Of a stretch of 64,000 nt of DNA, positions 17,795 to 27,778 are shown piece by piece. The DNA comes from Paracoccus denitrificans (GTDB lineage Bacteria; Pseudomonadota; Alphaproteobacteria; Rhodobacterales; Rhodobacteraceae), in NCBI GenBank assembly GCA_005768755.1, contig VAFL01000010.1:76131-140130 (forward strand), written 5' to 3'. The notes under the pieces are model-generated. The model did no database searches and was not told the origin of the DNA. It worked only from the letters and a program-made list of their open reading frames with translations. How positions within the stretch are numbered: position 1 is the stretch's first letter; each line of letters starts with the position of its first letter. The position numbers were made by a program, and so were the translations under genes.

Positions 17795-19324
17795 ATGGTC
17801 GAAACGCTCGCGCCAGGGGCGGTTAGCTTAGATACACTCTCTCGTATCTACTGGGGAAGCGAGGCCGTGCGGTTGGAAACTTCCTTTTGGCCGGCCATAA
17901 AGCGTGCGGCGGCGCGGGTCGCCGAGATCGCAGCCGGCGATACGGCGGTCTACGGAATAAATACCGGTTTTGGCAAGCTCGCGTCGATCCGGATCGCGCC
18001 CGGCGATGTTGCCACATTGCAGCGTAACCTGATCCTGTCCCACTGTTGCGGCGTCGGCGCGCCACTTCCGACCGATATCACACGGCTGGTGATTGCCCTG
18101 AAGCTGATGTCGCTGGGGCGCGGCGCATCCGGCGTAAGACCCGAACTTGTCGCACTTCTGGAAGATATGCTGGCCCGCAATGTGCTGCCCGTCATCCCCG
18201 AAAAAGGCTCTGTCGGCGCATCGGGTGACCTGGCACCCCTTGCCCATATGGCTGCCGTGATGATCGGCGAGGGCGAAGCGATATGGGACGGTCAACGCCT
18301 GCCCGGCGCCGAGGCGCTGTCGCGCGCCGGTCTGACGTCGATCCGGCTTTCCGCGAAAGAGGGGCTGGCCCTGATCAACGGCACGCAAGTCTCAACCGCA
18401 CTGGCATTGGCTGGCCTGTTCCGGGCCGTGCGTGCGTTCCAAGCCTCTCTGGTGGCGGGCGCTCTGTCGACCGATGCGGCAATGGGATCGACGGCCCCGT
18501 TTGCGCCAGAAATTCACCAGCTGCGCGGACATCGCGGTCAGATCGACGTGGCCTCGGCTTTGCTGGATTTGCTGGATGGCTCTGAAATTCGCAGCAGCCA
18601 TACGGAAGGTGACGAGCGTGTGCAGGATCCTTATTGCTTGCGCTGCCACCCTCAGGTTGGCGGCGCTTGCCTTGATCTGCTGCGCCAGGCCGCCCGCACG
18701 CTGCAGATTGAAGCCAATGCCGCCACCGACAATCCCCTTGTCCTGTCGGACGGCAGTGTCGTGTCAGGCGGAAACTTCCATGCCGAACCTGTCGCCTTCG
18801 CAGCTGACCAGATAGCCCTTGCCGTGGCTGAGATCGGTGCCATTTCGCAGCGCCGCATTGCGCTGCTGGTCGATCCCGCGCTCAGCTTCGGCCTGCCGGG
18901 TTTCCTGACGCCAATGCCCGGGCTGAATTCAGGACTGATGATCGCCGAGGTCACCTCTGCCGCGTTGATGAGCGAGAACAAGCAGCTGGCACATCCGGCC
19001 AGTATCGATTCGACGCCCACCTCTGCCAATCAGGAAGATCATGTGTCGATGGCATGCCACGGCGCGCGGCGACTGCTGCAGATGACGGACAACCTGTTCC
19101 ATATCATAGGGATCGAAGCGATCGCAGGGGCGCAGGGTATCGCCCTGCGCCGTCCACTCCGGACATCGCCAGCGCTGGCGGCCGTGATCGAAAGACTTCG
19201 CGAGGATATCGCGGAATTGGCCGAGGACCGGTATCTGGCACCCGAACTCAACCTCGGCGCAAGCCTTGTCGCGTCGGGAACGTTGGTCGCGGCTTGCGGC
19301 CTGATCTTGCCCGATCTTGGCTGA
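17795..19324 (+). CDS. hutH: Histidine ammonia-lyase (HutH-like)
   Basis: Enzyme of 509 aa that removes ammonia from histidine to give urocanate. The MIO prosthetic group forms from Ala-Ser-Gly in GSVGASGDLAPLAHM, near residues 138-152. YGINTGFGKL near 53 carries the catalytic tyrosine, and the selectivity loop reads LILSHCCGVG, where SH points to histidine rather than tyrosine or phenylalanine lyase. Family length is normal. Starts 12 bp upstream are possible but have a poorer fit to the ribosome site. The other hut genes (hutU, hutI, hutG) are absent here; only a decayed hutC-like gene follows. Confidence 0.9.
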   Translation: MVETLAPGAVSLDTLSRIYWGSEAVRLETSFWPAIKRAAARVAEIAAGDTAVYGINTGFGKLASIRIAPGDVATLQRNLILSHCCGVGAPLPTDITRLVIALKLMSLGRGASGVRPELVALLEDMLARNVLPVIPEKGSVGASGDLAPLAHMAAVMIGEGEAIWDGQRLPGAEALSRAGLTSIRLSAKEGLALINGTQVSTALALAGLFRAVRAFQASLVAGALSTDAAMGSTAPFAPEIHQLRGHRGQIDVASALLDLLDGSEIRSSHTEGDERVQDPYCLRCHPQVGGACLDLLRQAARTLQIEANAATDNPLVLSDGSVVSGGNFHAEPVAFAADQIALAVAEIGAISQRRIALLVDPALSFGLPGFLTPMPGLNSGLMIAEVTSAALMSENKQLAHPASIDSTPTSANQEDHVSMACHGARRLLQMTDNLFHIIGIEAIAGAQGIALRRPLRTSPALAAVIERLREDIAELAEDRYLAPELNLGASLVASGTLVAACGLILPDLG

Positions 19325-19333
19325 ACTGCGACA

Positions 19334-20040
19334 TCACGCTGCGAACCCATCGACAAACCGATGTGCCGAGCCAGGGTACAGCAGGCGGTCAGGTGTGACC
19401 CGGACCCGATCGCTTCCTGTCTTGCGCAGGACCTCCATCCAAGCCGTATCTTTTTAAAGCGACAGTTTGTGCACGTCCGTCAAGAGTGTGTTAGCGGCAC
19501 GGATACGTTGGGACGCAGGGCATGGCCTTCGACAACCGCTGTCCCGGTGCCTGCGAACTGAAATCCTGTTCCTGCGCAAGTGGCACGATGTGCGGATCGA
19601 TCGCGCGCGTTTCCAGACAAATGGGGACCCCTTGCGCCAGAAGCAGCCCCTTCAGAACAAGCAGGTGGCGCAGCGGCCCTGCCTCTGGCACGTCCGATAA
19701 ATGCCGTTCTGCCACGGTCCGAGGCCGCTGTGCCGCGAAGCAAAACCGCCAGTCCTGGCGCAATCCCTGTGCGCTGACTTCGCGCTGGATACCCCTGTTC
19801 TCCATGACCACAAACTGGGCGCGCGGATGGTCCGCGAATGTGCCGCTTCGCTTTCGGCGGATCACCCCCCAGCCTCCACCTGCGTCAGCGAATTGTTCAT
19901 CGTCATTCGCGAGACGTCATCCCTGTCAGCCAGTTCCGTCTTCTTGGCAAGCGTATCGCAAAACGGCCAGTCGCTCGCGACGACATGGCGGCGCGGATGG
20001 ACGTTCTGCGGGATTGCGCCTAGCGTCCGTAAATACAGTC
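19334..20040 (-). pseudogene. Decayed HutC-type GntR/UTRA repressor
   Basis: Three adjoining frames on the minus strand together spell a HutC-like regulator. From about 20040 to 19862 a winged helix-turn-helix is readable (DTLAKKTELADRDDVSRMTM, then NNSLTQVEAGG) and ends in TGA. The frame then shifts to IRRKRSGTFADHP and a UTRA core containing GVPICLETRAIDPHIVPLAQ (19865-19491). The final strand, RLLYPGSAHRF, is in yet another frame (to 19334). At least two frameshifts break the gene and the 5' end is not identifiable. It sits directly after hutH in convergent orientation. In intact hut clusters HutC represses hut genes in the absence of urocanate. Confidence 0.75.
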
Positions 20041-20056
20041 AGATGGAGGGGCATTG

Positions 20057-20791
20057 ATGACAGCGCAGCAGAACTGGACGCAGGCGGCCCAAAGGCTGTT
20101 TGCGGGATCCATTCCGGTGGTGGTCGCAAGTCCTTCCGCCAACGTTCAGGGGACCGTCCTTCTGGTTCATGGCCGCAACGGCGCACCTGGCCAGCCCCAT
20201 ATCGCCGAGATCGCTTTTGCTTACCTCGACCGCGGCTGGCGGGTCGCTGCGCCTGAGCTGCCAAACTCCATTGCGCTTCCGCAGTCCGGCCCGCCGGATC
20301 AGGTCACGTTTTCCAGCCACACACAGGCCGCGAGTGACGTATGGCAATGGGTTACCCAGCGGTTTTCGGACGGACCGCACGCCTTGGCAGGACATAGCAT
20401 CGGTGCATATGCAATCGCTCATCTGGCTGCCGCAAGCCCGCAGACCCACCATGTCCTTGCGGTGTCGCCGCCCATGTCAGGCAAGGTGCTGCGTGAGGCA
20501 CGTGAAGCGATGGGACCCGCGGCGATCGAGGCGGTGAGAGCTGAGGCGCCCTTATTTCTGGCCGAGATGTCCTCGGCCGATGCCACGCAGGCACTCCAAC
20601 AGATTAACGCCCCCTTGGCTGTCGTCACGGGCGCTGCTGACGGTCTTGTCAGGTTGTCCGATGCGCGCAGCTATTTCTGTGCGGCCCCGAATGCCCGCTT
20701 TTTCGGCGCAATTCCGGACGAGCATCACTGTCCTGCCGGCGCGGAATGTGCAACGATGCTGTCTGCAGCGCTGTCTGCGCTTGGCGCCTAG
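20057..20791 (+). CDS. Alpha/beta hydrolase
   Basis: Predicted cytoplasmic serine hydrolase of 244 aa. The oxyanion-hole strand is VLLVHGRNG near residue 38, the nucleophile elbow is AGHSIGAYA near 113 (Ser), and a conserved DEHH close to the end may supply the histidine. The ATG has GGAGGGG five bases upstream; a TTG three bases earlier is less likely. Its stop codon overlaps the region of the GH15 start (TAGTG), suggesting translational coupling. It may act on acylated sugars or glucans made available to the next enzymes, but that is context only. Confidence 0.82.
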   Translation: MTAQQNWTQAAQRLFAGSIPVVVASPSANVQGTVLLVHGRNGAPGQPHIAEIAFAYLDRGWRVAAPELPNSIALPQSGPPDQVTFSSHTQAASDVWQWVTQRFSDGPHALAGHSIGAYAIAHLAAASPQTHHVLAVSPPMSGKVLREAREAMGPAAIEAVRAEAPLFLAEMSSADATQALQQINAPLAVVTGAADGLVRLSDARSYFCAAPNARFFGAIPDEHHCPAGAECATMLSAALSALGA

Positions 20792-20792
20792 T

Positions 20793-22085
20793 GTGAACGC
20801 GCCCGACCCGAACTGGATAAAGGCGCAGCGGTTGGCCTCGGCGCGGGCCATGCGCGCAGCCTGCTCGGCCACAGGACTGGTCCGAGAGCGAGAGGGGTTT
20901 GGTTGGACTGTGCGGCCCATCCCGGGATCAGTGCTGGCGTCAACCCGGATCGCAAGCTGGGACCCGGAGCCGGATTATTTCCACCATTGGATACGTGATT
21001 CCGCCATCGTGTTGCGCGCTGTACCGCTGGCCATCCGTGCCGAGCCTGAGATGCGGGCGTTCTGGCTGCAGTTCATCGCCGATTTCGTGGCGTTTTCGCT
21101 GGCCGCCTCGGACCCATCGCGAAAGGGGCCGGTGGAAAATCCGCTGAAGCAATCCGCCCGACCCGAATTCATCCAGTATTTGCGCCCCGATGCAGAGCTT
21201 GCGGCACTGACCGGCGCCGCGTGGCTGGAGGAGCCGCGCTTGTCCGCCGATGGCACGCCAGATCTGGAACAATGGGGGCGTCCGCAGGATGACGGCCCGG
21301 CCCTGCGTGTCACGGCGCTGACCGAGGTTCTGCAGGCACTGCCTGACGCGAAGTCCCAGGACGCCGACATCCTGATCGCCCGCGATCTGGATCATGTCCT
21401 GCGCGTCGCCGGTCGCCCCTGTCTTGGTCCATGGGAGGAGTGGCCGCCGCGCCGCAGCAGCTTCACATTGCTGGTGCAATGGGATGCGCTTGATGGTGCC
21501 GCCAGCAGAAACGGGGCCAACGCAAAGATGAAGCTTGCGGCATCGCGGCTTGAGGCACTGATGGAGCAGGCGCAGGACGTCAAAAGCGGTGGCTGGCGCG
21601 AAAGCATCGAGGCCCCGCCGGGCATGTTGGACAGTGCCACCTGCCTGGCGCTGCTGCATGCCGCGCGCAAGGACGGGCCTTTCGCGATGACCGCAGAACG
21701 AACGCGTGCGACGGTGAAGGGGCTGGAACGGATCTTCTCCGATCTTTACCCGATCAACAGCGGACGCGCCGTGCCTGCCATCGGACGATGGTCGGGCGAT
21801 GTCTTTTTCGGTGGTAACCCCTGGTTTCCCAACACCCTTGGCTTCGCCGCACTGCATTACCGGATCGCGACGCTGACGCGCGAGCATGCAGCATTCGCAA
21901 AGGCAGAGCAGTGGATGGCGCTTGTCCAGCAAGTCGCACCCGATCCCGGCCCCCTGCCCGAACAGTTCGACCGCGTATCCGGCAAGCCGCGATCCTGTCT
22001 GAACCTGACATGGTCAGCTGCCGCATTTCTTGAAGCCGCCGCTGCGCGCGAGGTCGCGGTTCAGGCTGCCGCCGGCGCCAGATAG
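20793..22085 (+). CDS. Glycoside hydrolase family 15 (glucoamylase-type) protein
   Basis: Predicted (alpha/alpha)6-barrel glucosidase of 430 aa without a signal peptide. Family landmarks are DYFHHWIRDSAIV near residue 65, GPWEEWPPR near 210 with the general-acid glutamate, VFFGGNPWFPNT near 340 and PLPEQFDRVSG near 388, where the glutamate is the usual general base. The start is a GTG immediately after the hydrolase stop; the family N-terminus (SARAMRAAC then GFG) is intact from there. Its 3' end overlaps the convergent glucanase gene by 25 bp. Confidence 0.88.
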   Translation: MNAPDPNWIKAQRLASARAMRAACSATGLVREREGFGWTVRPIPGSVLASTRIASWDPEPDYFHHWIRDSAIVLRAVPLAIRAEPEMRAFWLQFIADFVAFSLAASDPSRKGPVENPLKQSARPEFIQYLRPDAELAALTGAAWLEEPRLSADGTPDLEQWGRPQDDGPALRVTALTEVLQALPDAKSQDADILIARDLDHVLRVAGRPCLGPWEEWPPRRSSFTLLVQWDALDGAASRNGANAKMKLAASRLEALMEQAQDVKSGGWRESIEAPPGMLDSATCLALLHAARKDGPFAMTAERTRATVKGLERIFSDLYPINSGRAVPAIGRWSGDVFFGGNPWFPNTLGFAALHYRIATLTREHAAFAKAEQWMALVQQVAPDPGPLPEQFDRVSGKPRSCLNLTWSAAAFLEAAAAREVAVQAAAGAR

Positions 22086-23317
22086 GGTGCCGTAAATCCC
22101 AGCGCATGCAAGCCGCGCCGGATCTCTGGCCGGCTGGTGACAATATCCCAGATCAGCCCCGAGCGGTGATTTTCCAGCCCGATCACGATCGGCGCCTGAT
22201 CAATGGCCAATCGGCTTTGGGCGATCCAGTCCAGCGAGGGGTTGAAGGCATCGACAAAGCCCGCCTCGCCCCAGATACTTTCGCCAAGATCATCATGCAG
22301 AAATCGCAGCACCTTCATCGCCTCGGCCGGAAGATAGGGCAACGAGGACAGCGCCGCTGTCGGCGTAATCGTGCCGGTATCCAGGGTCGGGCTATGCGCG
22401 ACATAGCCGGCAGGATCATCGCTGGACGTCAGCCCCCAAAGCTTCGGACCATAACCCGGCCAGCCATGTGGATTTTTAAGGCAGTGCTGCCGGTTCAAAC
22501 GTGCATGGGCGCCGGCCTGCGCCCCGTAATCGGCATAGGCATCGCGAAGCCCGCGCGGGTCTATGCCCAGAAAGGGATATTGCGACAGAAACAGTGGCCC
22601 GCCCCAATCCGGCCCGAGCGGCAAGACCGTGCCGCCATAATCACGGCCGTTCCGAAAGGCCGGGGCCTGCGCCCAGCTGTGATGATAAGATGTTGCCGGG
22701 ATCGGATAGGTCTGTGAGGCCGCGCCAAGGATGAAGACCGGCAAGGCCTCGTTCCACCCACGGATCGGCAGGGCACGCTGATCCCACGGCCGGCCGGGAT
22801 GACGATGCCACATGACCGCGCCATCAGCGCGGATATGGGCTGACCAGTTGACGGCATCATAAAGCGCTTCGATCCGCGCGCCCAGTTCCGGCGCTTCGGT
22901 GAAATATGCCGCCGCGCCCAGCAGTCCCAGCATCAGGAATGCTGTCTCGACCAGATCCCCCGCATCATCGCCCGGCCCGAAGGGCTGTGCCCGTCCTGTG
23001 GTGCCATTGATGAAATGCGGGAAAACCCCGTCAAAGCTGTCCGCATGTTCAAGAAAGCAGACCAGTCGCTCGACCCGGTCGAGGATCTCACGCCGTGGCC
23101 GCCAGCCGCGCGCAGCGGCAACGATCTGGGCCAGAAGGCCGAAGCCGGTGCCGCCAGTGCAGGTCGTTTCCGCCACATCGTAACCGAAAGCCCCGGCGCT
23201 TCGCTCTCGCGCCATACCGCTGACCGGATGGCTCCAGTCCAGGAAATAAAGTGCGGTGGCCTGTGATACGCGGTCGCGCAGGCACGCGTCATCAAGGCCC
23301 CGGATCAATCCCGCCAT
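22061..23317 (-). CDS. PF10091 glucoamylase-domain protein, GH144-like (beta-1,2-glucanase type)
   Basis: Predicted glycoside hydrolase of 418 aa, cytoplasmic by lack of a signal peptide. Typical COG5368/PF10091 motifs are visible: TCTGGTGFGLL near residue 52, GWNEALPVFIL near 188, GIDPRGLRDAYADY near 255, LWGLTSSD near 295, then DTGTITPTAA and FVDAFNPSLDW. Family members include endo-beta-1,2-glucanases. The start overlaps the GH3 gene by 13 bp, so the two are translationally linked. Together they could turn beta-1,2-glucan oligosaccharides into glucose; the linkage is inferred from family and neighbour. Confidence 0.85.
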   Translation of the reverse strand: MAGLIRGLDDACLRDRVSQATALYFLDWSHPVSGMARERSAGAFGYDVAETTCTGGTGFGLLAQIVAAARGWRPRREILDRVERLVCFLEHADSFDGVFPHFINGTTGRAQPFGPGDDAGDLVETAFLMLGLLGAAAYFTEAPELGARIEALYDAVNWSAHIRADGAVMWHRHPGRPWDQRALPIRGWNEALPVFILGAASQTYPIPATSYHHSWAQAPAFRNGRDYGGTVLPLGPDWGGPLFLSQYPFLGIDPRGLRDAYADYGAQAGAHARLNRQHCLKNPHGWPGYGPKLWGLTSSDDPAGYVAHSPTLDTGTITPTAALSSLPYLPAEAMKVLRFLHDDLGESIWGEAGFVDAFNPSLDWIAQSRLAIDQAPIVIGLENHRSGLIWDIVTSRPEIRRGLHALGFTAPYLAPAAA

Positions 23318-25548
23318 GTCAGATCCAGGCTTTCGGTGTCGCGGCTGTTTGGTCCCACGTGCAACCGGATCAGACCCGGATCACGGACCCACTCGACGCC
23401 CTCAAGCGACGGCGCCATGGGATAGGCGAACTGATCGGCGCGTATACTGAACGCGACATCACGGCTTTCGCCCGGGCCCAGCGCCACTTGGGCGAAGTCG
23501 ATCAGCCACCGGCCTGGCCGCGTTATGCGTGCCACCGGATCGCTGGCGTAAAGCTGGACGGTCTCGATCGCCGCGAAGTGCGTGTCAAGATTTGTGAGGG
23601 TCAGCGACAGCTTGACCTTATCGCTGGCGGCTGCCGTTGTCGCAGACAGCGCCGCCGCAGAATAGCGCACCTTGGCGTATCCAAGCCCGAAGCCAAACGG
23701 GAAGCGCGCAGTATCATCCGGCATGTCCAGCCAGCCCGTGCGGAACTTGGTAAACAGGCCTGGATCGGGCCGCCCCGTCGTTTCGGCAGCATAGCTGAGC
23801 GGCACTTCGCCCGGACTGCCAGGCAGCGTGACCGCCAACCGGCCCGACGGGTTTTCAATACCATAGATCAGATCGGCCACGCCTTCAGGTCCGGCAATGC
23901 CGCCATGCCAGGCGTAGATTATCGCATCCGCGCGGCTTGCAATGTCGCCAAGGGCAAGCGGCCTTGCGGCAAAGACGACCAGCACCAGCGGCTTCGTGCT
24001 GCCTGCCAGCCTGCTGAGCAATTCACGCTGCGAGGCGGGCAGTTCCGGCAGAAGCACCGAGGAGGATTCGCCCCCATGCTCCTTGGCTTCTCCGACGGCG
24101 GCGATAATGACATCGGCACCAGCGATGGCGTCCAGAACCTCGGCATATTGATCGACATGGGATCGCGGATCGGGTGTGACGGTTGTGCCGTGGACGTTCA
24201 GGCGCTGCTCAAGCCAGGGCTCGGCAACGATGTTCGCGCCCCAGGCGACAATGGGTTCGGTCCCTGTCAGCGCCGCGACTGCGCGGTTCAGCGGCACCAC
24301 ATCCTCGGCACTGCCCGAGACCGCCCATGTGCCCAGCATATTGATGCAGTCCGTCGCGAAAGGACCGATCAGCGCGACTTTTCTGTCTTTCGTCAACGGC
24401 AGGATATCGTCGTTCTTCAGCAGCACGGCAGAGCGTGCGGCCGCTTTACGTGCCAATGCGCGCCCAACCTGCCGCGCGGGGGCAGCCGGGTTTCCTTCAA
24501 GTCCACGGAAAGGATGATCAAGAAGGCCAAGCCGTTGCTTGAACAGTAAAACCCGCCGACACGCCCGGTCAATCAGATCCATGATCTCGGCCGGATCCGC
24601 ACTGAATCCCGATTCGGGCGCGCATACCCCGTCGCGGGCAAGTCTGGGCAGTTCGCGCAGATAATCCTCACCGACCATGTCCATGTCGATACCGCCATGC
24701 AGCGCGCGCGCCACCGCAACCGGGGCCGGACCAAGCCCGTGCTGCGACAATTCCATGACGCCCGTATAATCCGAGACGACAAGCCCGTCGAAACCAGCAT
24801 GACCGCGCAGCCAGCCCTCGACCAGCCGGGAATTGGCATGCATCGGCACCTTGTTCAGCGCATTGAAGGCAGCCATCACGCTGGCCGCGCCCGCGGCAAC
24901 GCCGGCCTGAAAAGGCGGCAGGTAAATCTGCAGCACGTCTTCCCACGCCAGACTGACATTATCATAGTCACGCCCGCTTTCCGGCGCGCCGTAAGCCACG
25001 AAGTGCTTCAGGCAGGCGGCGACGCTTCCCGGAGTGCCCAGGCCCCTGCCCTGAAATCCGCGCACCGCCGCTTCGGCGATGCGGCTGGCAAGAAAAGGAT
25101 CCTCTCCCGGTCCTTCCGCCACCCGACCCCACCGGGCATCGCGGCTGATATCGATCATGGGTGCAAAGACGTGATGCAAGCCCTCGGCGGCGGCCTCGGC
25201 GGCGGCATGGGCCGCGGTCGCTTCGATCAGGGCCATGTCCCAACTGCAGGCCAGCGCGATGTTCAGCGGAAAGACGGTGCGATGGCCGTGGATCACATCT
25301 TCAGCAAAAAACAGCGGGATTTTCAGACGGGACCCGGCAAGGGCGCGTTCCTGCATGTCGCGTGCGGTGGCAAGCGACTTGGTGCCGAAGATTGCGCCGA
25401 CCTGGCCCGCATCCAGCCGCTCTGCCAGCGAGGTCTGCTGACGTTCGCCGGTCACCAGCCCCTCGCCCGCCGCCAGAAGGTTCAACTGACCGATCTTTTC
25501 GGCCAGTGTCATTTCAGCCATCAGCCGCCGGACTGCCCCACCATCCAT
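23305..25548 (-). CDS. Glycoside hydrolase family 3 beta-glucosidase
   Basis: Beta-glucosidase of 747 aa, no signal peptide, so cytoplasmic. The N-terminal TIM barrel carries MTLAEKIGQLN at residues 13-23, CLKHFVAYG near 185 and the nucleophile region LVVSDYTGV near 258 (Asp). The second alpha/beta domain has AARSAVLLKNDDILPL near 375, and a fibronectin-III-like tail follows. The frame stays open upstream into the ABC gene but that part is out-of-frame ABC sequence; the ATG at 25548 starts the family N-terminus. Twenty-five bases separate it from the ABC gene, in one operon. Confidence 0.92.
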   Translation of the reverse strand: MDGGAVRRLMAEMTLAEKIGQLNLLAAGEGLVTGERQQTSLAERLDAGQVGAIFGTKSLATARDMQERALAGSRLKIPLFFAEDVIHGHRTVFPLNIALACSWDMALIEATAAHAAAEAAAEGLHHVFAPMIDISRDARWGRVAEGPGEDPFLASRIAEAAVRGFQGRGLGTPGSVAACLKHFVAYGAPESGRDYDNVSLAWEDVLQIYLPPFQAGVAAGAASVMAAFNALNKVPMHANSRLVEGWLRGHAGFDGLVVSDYTGVMELSQHGLGPAPVAVARALHGGIDMDMVGEDYLRELPRLARDGVCAPESGFSADPAEIMDLIDRACRRVLLFKQRLGLLDHPFRGLEGNPAAPARQVGRALARKAAARSAVLLKNDDILPLTKDRKVALIGPFATDCINMLGTWAVSGSAEDVVPLNRAVAALTGTEPIVAWGANIVAEPWLEQRLNVHGTTVTPDPRSHVDQYAEVLDAIAGADVIIAAVGEAKEHGGESSSVLLPELPASQRELLSRLAGSTKPLVLVVFAARPLALGDIASRADAIIYAWHGGIAGPEGVADLIYGIENPSGRLAVTLPGSPGEVPLSYAAETTGRPDPGLFTKFRTGWLDMPDDTARFPFGFGLGYAKVRYSAAALSATTAAASDKVKLSLTLTNLDTHFAAIETVQLYASDPVARITRPGRWLIDFAQVALGPGESRDVAFSIRADQFAYPMAPSLEGVEWVRDPGLIRLHVGPNSRDTESLDLTWRD

Positions 25549-25573
25549 CCGCTCATCCAAGATGCGACAATCC

Positions 25574-27493
25574 TTATTCGGCGACGTGCCGTGCGGCAGG
25601 ATAATCAGCCGGCAGCATCGGGCGCAACTGCCCGACCCCGCCGCAAATATCCAATGCCGCCGCATAGAACGGCCGGCCTTCGGGATCGGTCGGGGTCGCA
25701 TCCCCATGCAGCACAGCCAGAACCGCCGCATCGGGCAGCGCGTCACGCAGGATGTTGTGAAAATCCTCGGCCCCTTCGCTGTCCAGTGCCGCCGTCGCCT
25801 CGTCCAGCAGCAGGATATCCGGCTGGGCCAGCAATATCCGCGCAAGCACCAGACGTTGCTTCTGTCCGCCCGACAGAACGTTGCGCCAGATCCGGCCCTG
25901 ATACAGCGTGGCCTCCAGATTATTGATGAAATCCCCCAGGCCCACCCGCGCCAGGGCTGCGGCAACGGCGATATCGCTGTGCTGTTCGGGGTAGTCGGGA
26001 TAGGTGGTCAGCGCCTTCAGGGACAACCGATCGGGCAGATCGGTGTCCTGTCCGGCAAAGAAAAGCGACGCATCGTCACGAATGGCAACCTCACCCTCAC
26101 CATAGGGCCACAGACCTGCCACAGCCTTGAGAAGGCTGCTTTTACCGCAGCCATTGTTGCCGCGCAGGCAGATCCGGTCGCCGGGATACAGCCGCAGCTG
26201 TGCAAGTGCCAGGAAAGGCTGGGCATCACGGCCGCGGTGGCACAGACGCAGATCCGCCAGCGAAAGAAGCGGACCGTCGGCACGACGCGTTCGCCGAAAA
26301 TCACTGATGCCGGTTTCGGCATAGAATTCCTGCCGCGCCCGAACGCGTTCGATTGCCTGCGCCAGCTCTGTCAAACGCCCCGAATTGGCCCGCAACGTCG
26401 CGATGGCCGGCATGACATTTATGAACCAGGACACGTCGCCGATCAGTTCCGCCGTCAATTCCCCATTCGCCGCGAAGTCGCGAAAATTCAGGTTCCCCGC
26501 CATATAGGACGGCAGCGCAGGCATGTAGGACAAAAGCCGCGAAGACAGGAACCCATAGACGCTGCTGAACATCATCATCCCCGAATTCAGCCAGTTCTGC
26601 TTGCCCCAGGTCTGATCAAGTTCGCCATAAAGCTGATCGTTGATGCGGCTTTGCGCCCGTTCGCCCCGCGCGGCCGCCATTCGTCCAACGCGGTTCAGCA
26701 TGCCGCCCCATTCCGCGCGCCAGGCCCCGTCGCGCCGCTGGCGCTGAATGCTCAACCTTTCGATGATGCGGCCCAGTTTCCATGCGATGTATGTGATGCT
26801 CGGCACATAGATCGCGATCAGCGCAAGCGCCAGCAGGGCTGAACCCGAATCCCCCGGCGCAAGGTCGATGCCCGCGGGATGACCCAGCCACCTCTCCAGC
26901 GTTGCATTGGCAGTCGCGCCCCAGCGATCCAGGAATGGCACGGGCTGGCTACGCTCCAACAAGGCCGCGAACACGAAATAGATCGAGGTCACCGCCCCCC
27001 AAAGCCCCATGGCCAGCCCGATGACGCCACCATACAGCGCGCCCGAGCACTCATCGACGCGTTGGTCAATTGCATCTGGCATCCGCGACCGGCCACCGGA
27101 TTCCGTACGGTCGCTCATCAGATCTAGGGCGACGCGTTCGTCCGAAAGAACGGCACCGTTGAACTGCGCCACCAGCCATCCGCGCGCCCGGCGATGCAAT
27201 GTCGCAGAAATGAGGTGACGCATCGACACCCCCGCCGTTCGGGCCAGAAAAATGCCAAGATAGGCACCGGCAGCCAGAAGCACGGCGCGCCCGGGATTTA
27301 CGCCGGTATCGAGGCTGTGAAAATTTGCCAGGGTAGCGATGAAATCCGCACTGGCGAGCGCGACCCAGACGCTGGCCTTGCTGAGCAGCGTCGTGATCGC
27401 GAAGACCAACACCGTCAGCGTCCACGCCTCGCGCCAGCGTTCAGAAAACCAATAGGCTGAAAGAAGCCCCCAGAAGCCGGTCAAACGCTGCAC
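25574..27493 (-). CDS. SbmA/BacA-YddA-like ABC transporter, fused permease and ATPase
   Basis: Inner-membrane half-transporter of 639 aa. The N-terminal part has about six hydrophobic segments in the ABC_membrane_2/SbmA-BacA style. The ATPase domain has Walker A RGNNGCGKSSLL near residue 445, signature LSGGQKQRLVLARI near 538 and Walker B ILLLDEATAALD near 558. Relatives include BacA-type proteins that take up peptides or affect lipids, and YddA. Its position between lacI and two glucosidases suggests a part in glucan oligosaccharide movement, which is unproven. No sugar-binding protein or sugar ABC genes are present. Confidence 0.85.
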   Translation of the reverse strand: MQRLTGFWGLLSAYWFSERWREAWTLTVLVFAITTLLSKASVWVALASADFIATLANFHSLDTGVNPGRAVLLAAGAYLGIFLARTAGVSMRHLISATLHRRARGWLVAQFNGAVLSDERVALDLMSDRTESGGRSRMPDAIDQRVDECSGALYGGVIGLAMGLWGAVTSIYFVFAALLERSQPVPFLDRWGATANATLERWLGHPAGIDLAPGDSGSALLALALIAIYVPSITYIAWKLGRIIERLSIQRQRRDGAWRAEWGGMLNRVGRMAAARGERAQSRINDQLYGELDQTWGKQNWLNSGMMMFSSVYGFLSSRLLSYMPALPSYMAGNLNFRDFAANGELTAELIGDVSWFINVMPAIATLRANSGRLTELAQAIERVRARQEFYAETGISDFRRTRRADGPLLSLADLRLCHRGRDAQPFLALAQLRLYPGDRICLRGNNGCGKSSLLKAVAGLWPYGEGEVAIRDDASLFFAGQDTDLPDRLSLKALTTYPDYPEQHSDIAVAAALARVGLGDFINNLEATLYQGRIWRNVLSGGQKQRLVLARILLAQPDILLLDEATAALDSEGAEDFHNILRDALPDAAVLAVLHGDATPTDPEGRPFYAAALDICGGVGQLRPMLPADYPAARHVAE

Positions 27494-27645
27494 AACTCTG
27501 CCTCACTCGCACCGTGAACACTCGCCTGCTCCCGCAGTGACAAAACGTCCCTGCGAGCCGAATTCCGGCACGTTTTTTGATTTTTTATCCGACCGGCTGC
27601 TTCGCGGTTAAGCGACCTCCCGACCGGGCTGTAGCTTCAGCATAG

Positions 27646-27675
27646 CAAACAAAAGCGTCGGCGGTAAACCGCCGA
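27646..27675 (-). terminator. Hairpin downstream of lacI
   Basis: In the 285-bp gap between lacI and the ABC gene, an 8-bp inverted repeat TCGGCGGT-TT-ACCGCCGA (minus strand) is followed by CGCTTTTGTTTGC. This fits a factor-independent terminator of lacI, though it might also be an operator for the downstream ABC-GH3-GH144 genes. Confidence 0.5.
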
Positions 27676-27778
27676 TGACAGTTTTGTTGCATTTTTCATC
27701 AGGCGTTGCGCGATAGGCGCGCAGTCTTGCCGAAACAGTTCGCATTTCGCGGACCGTTCTGCTGCAACCGACGTGATC

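Noticed and set aside
25549..25965. N-terminal extension of the GH3 beta-glucosidase
   Set aside because: This in-frame extension reads the ABC transporter gene in a wrong frame; the real family start is at 25548.
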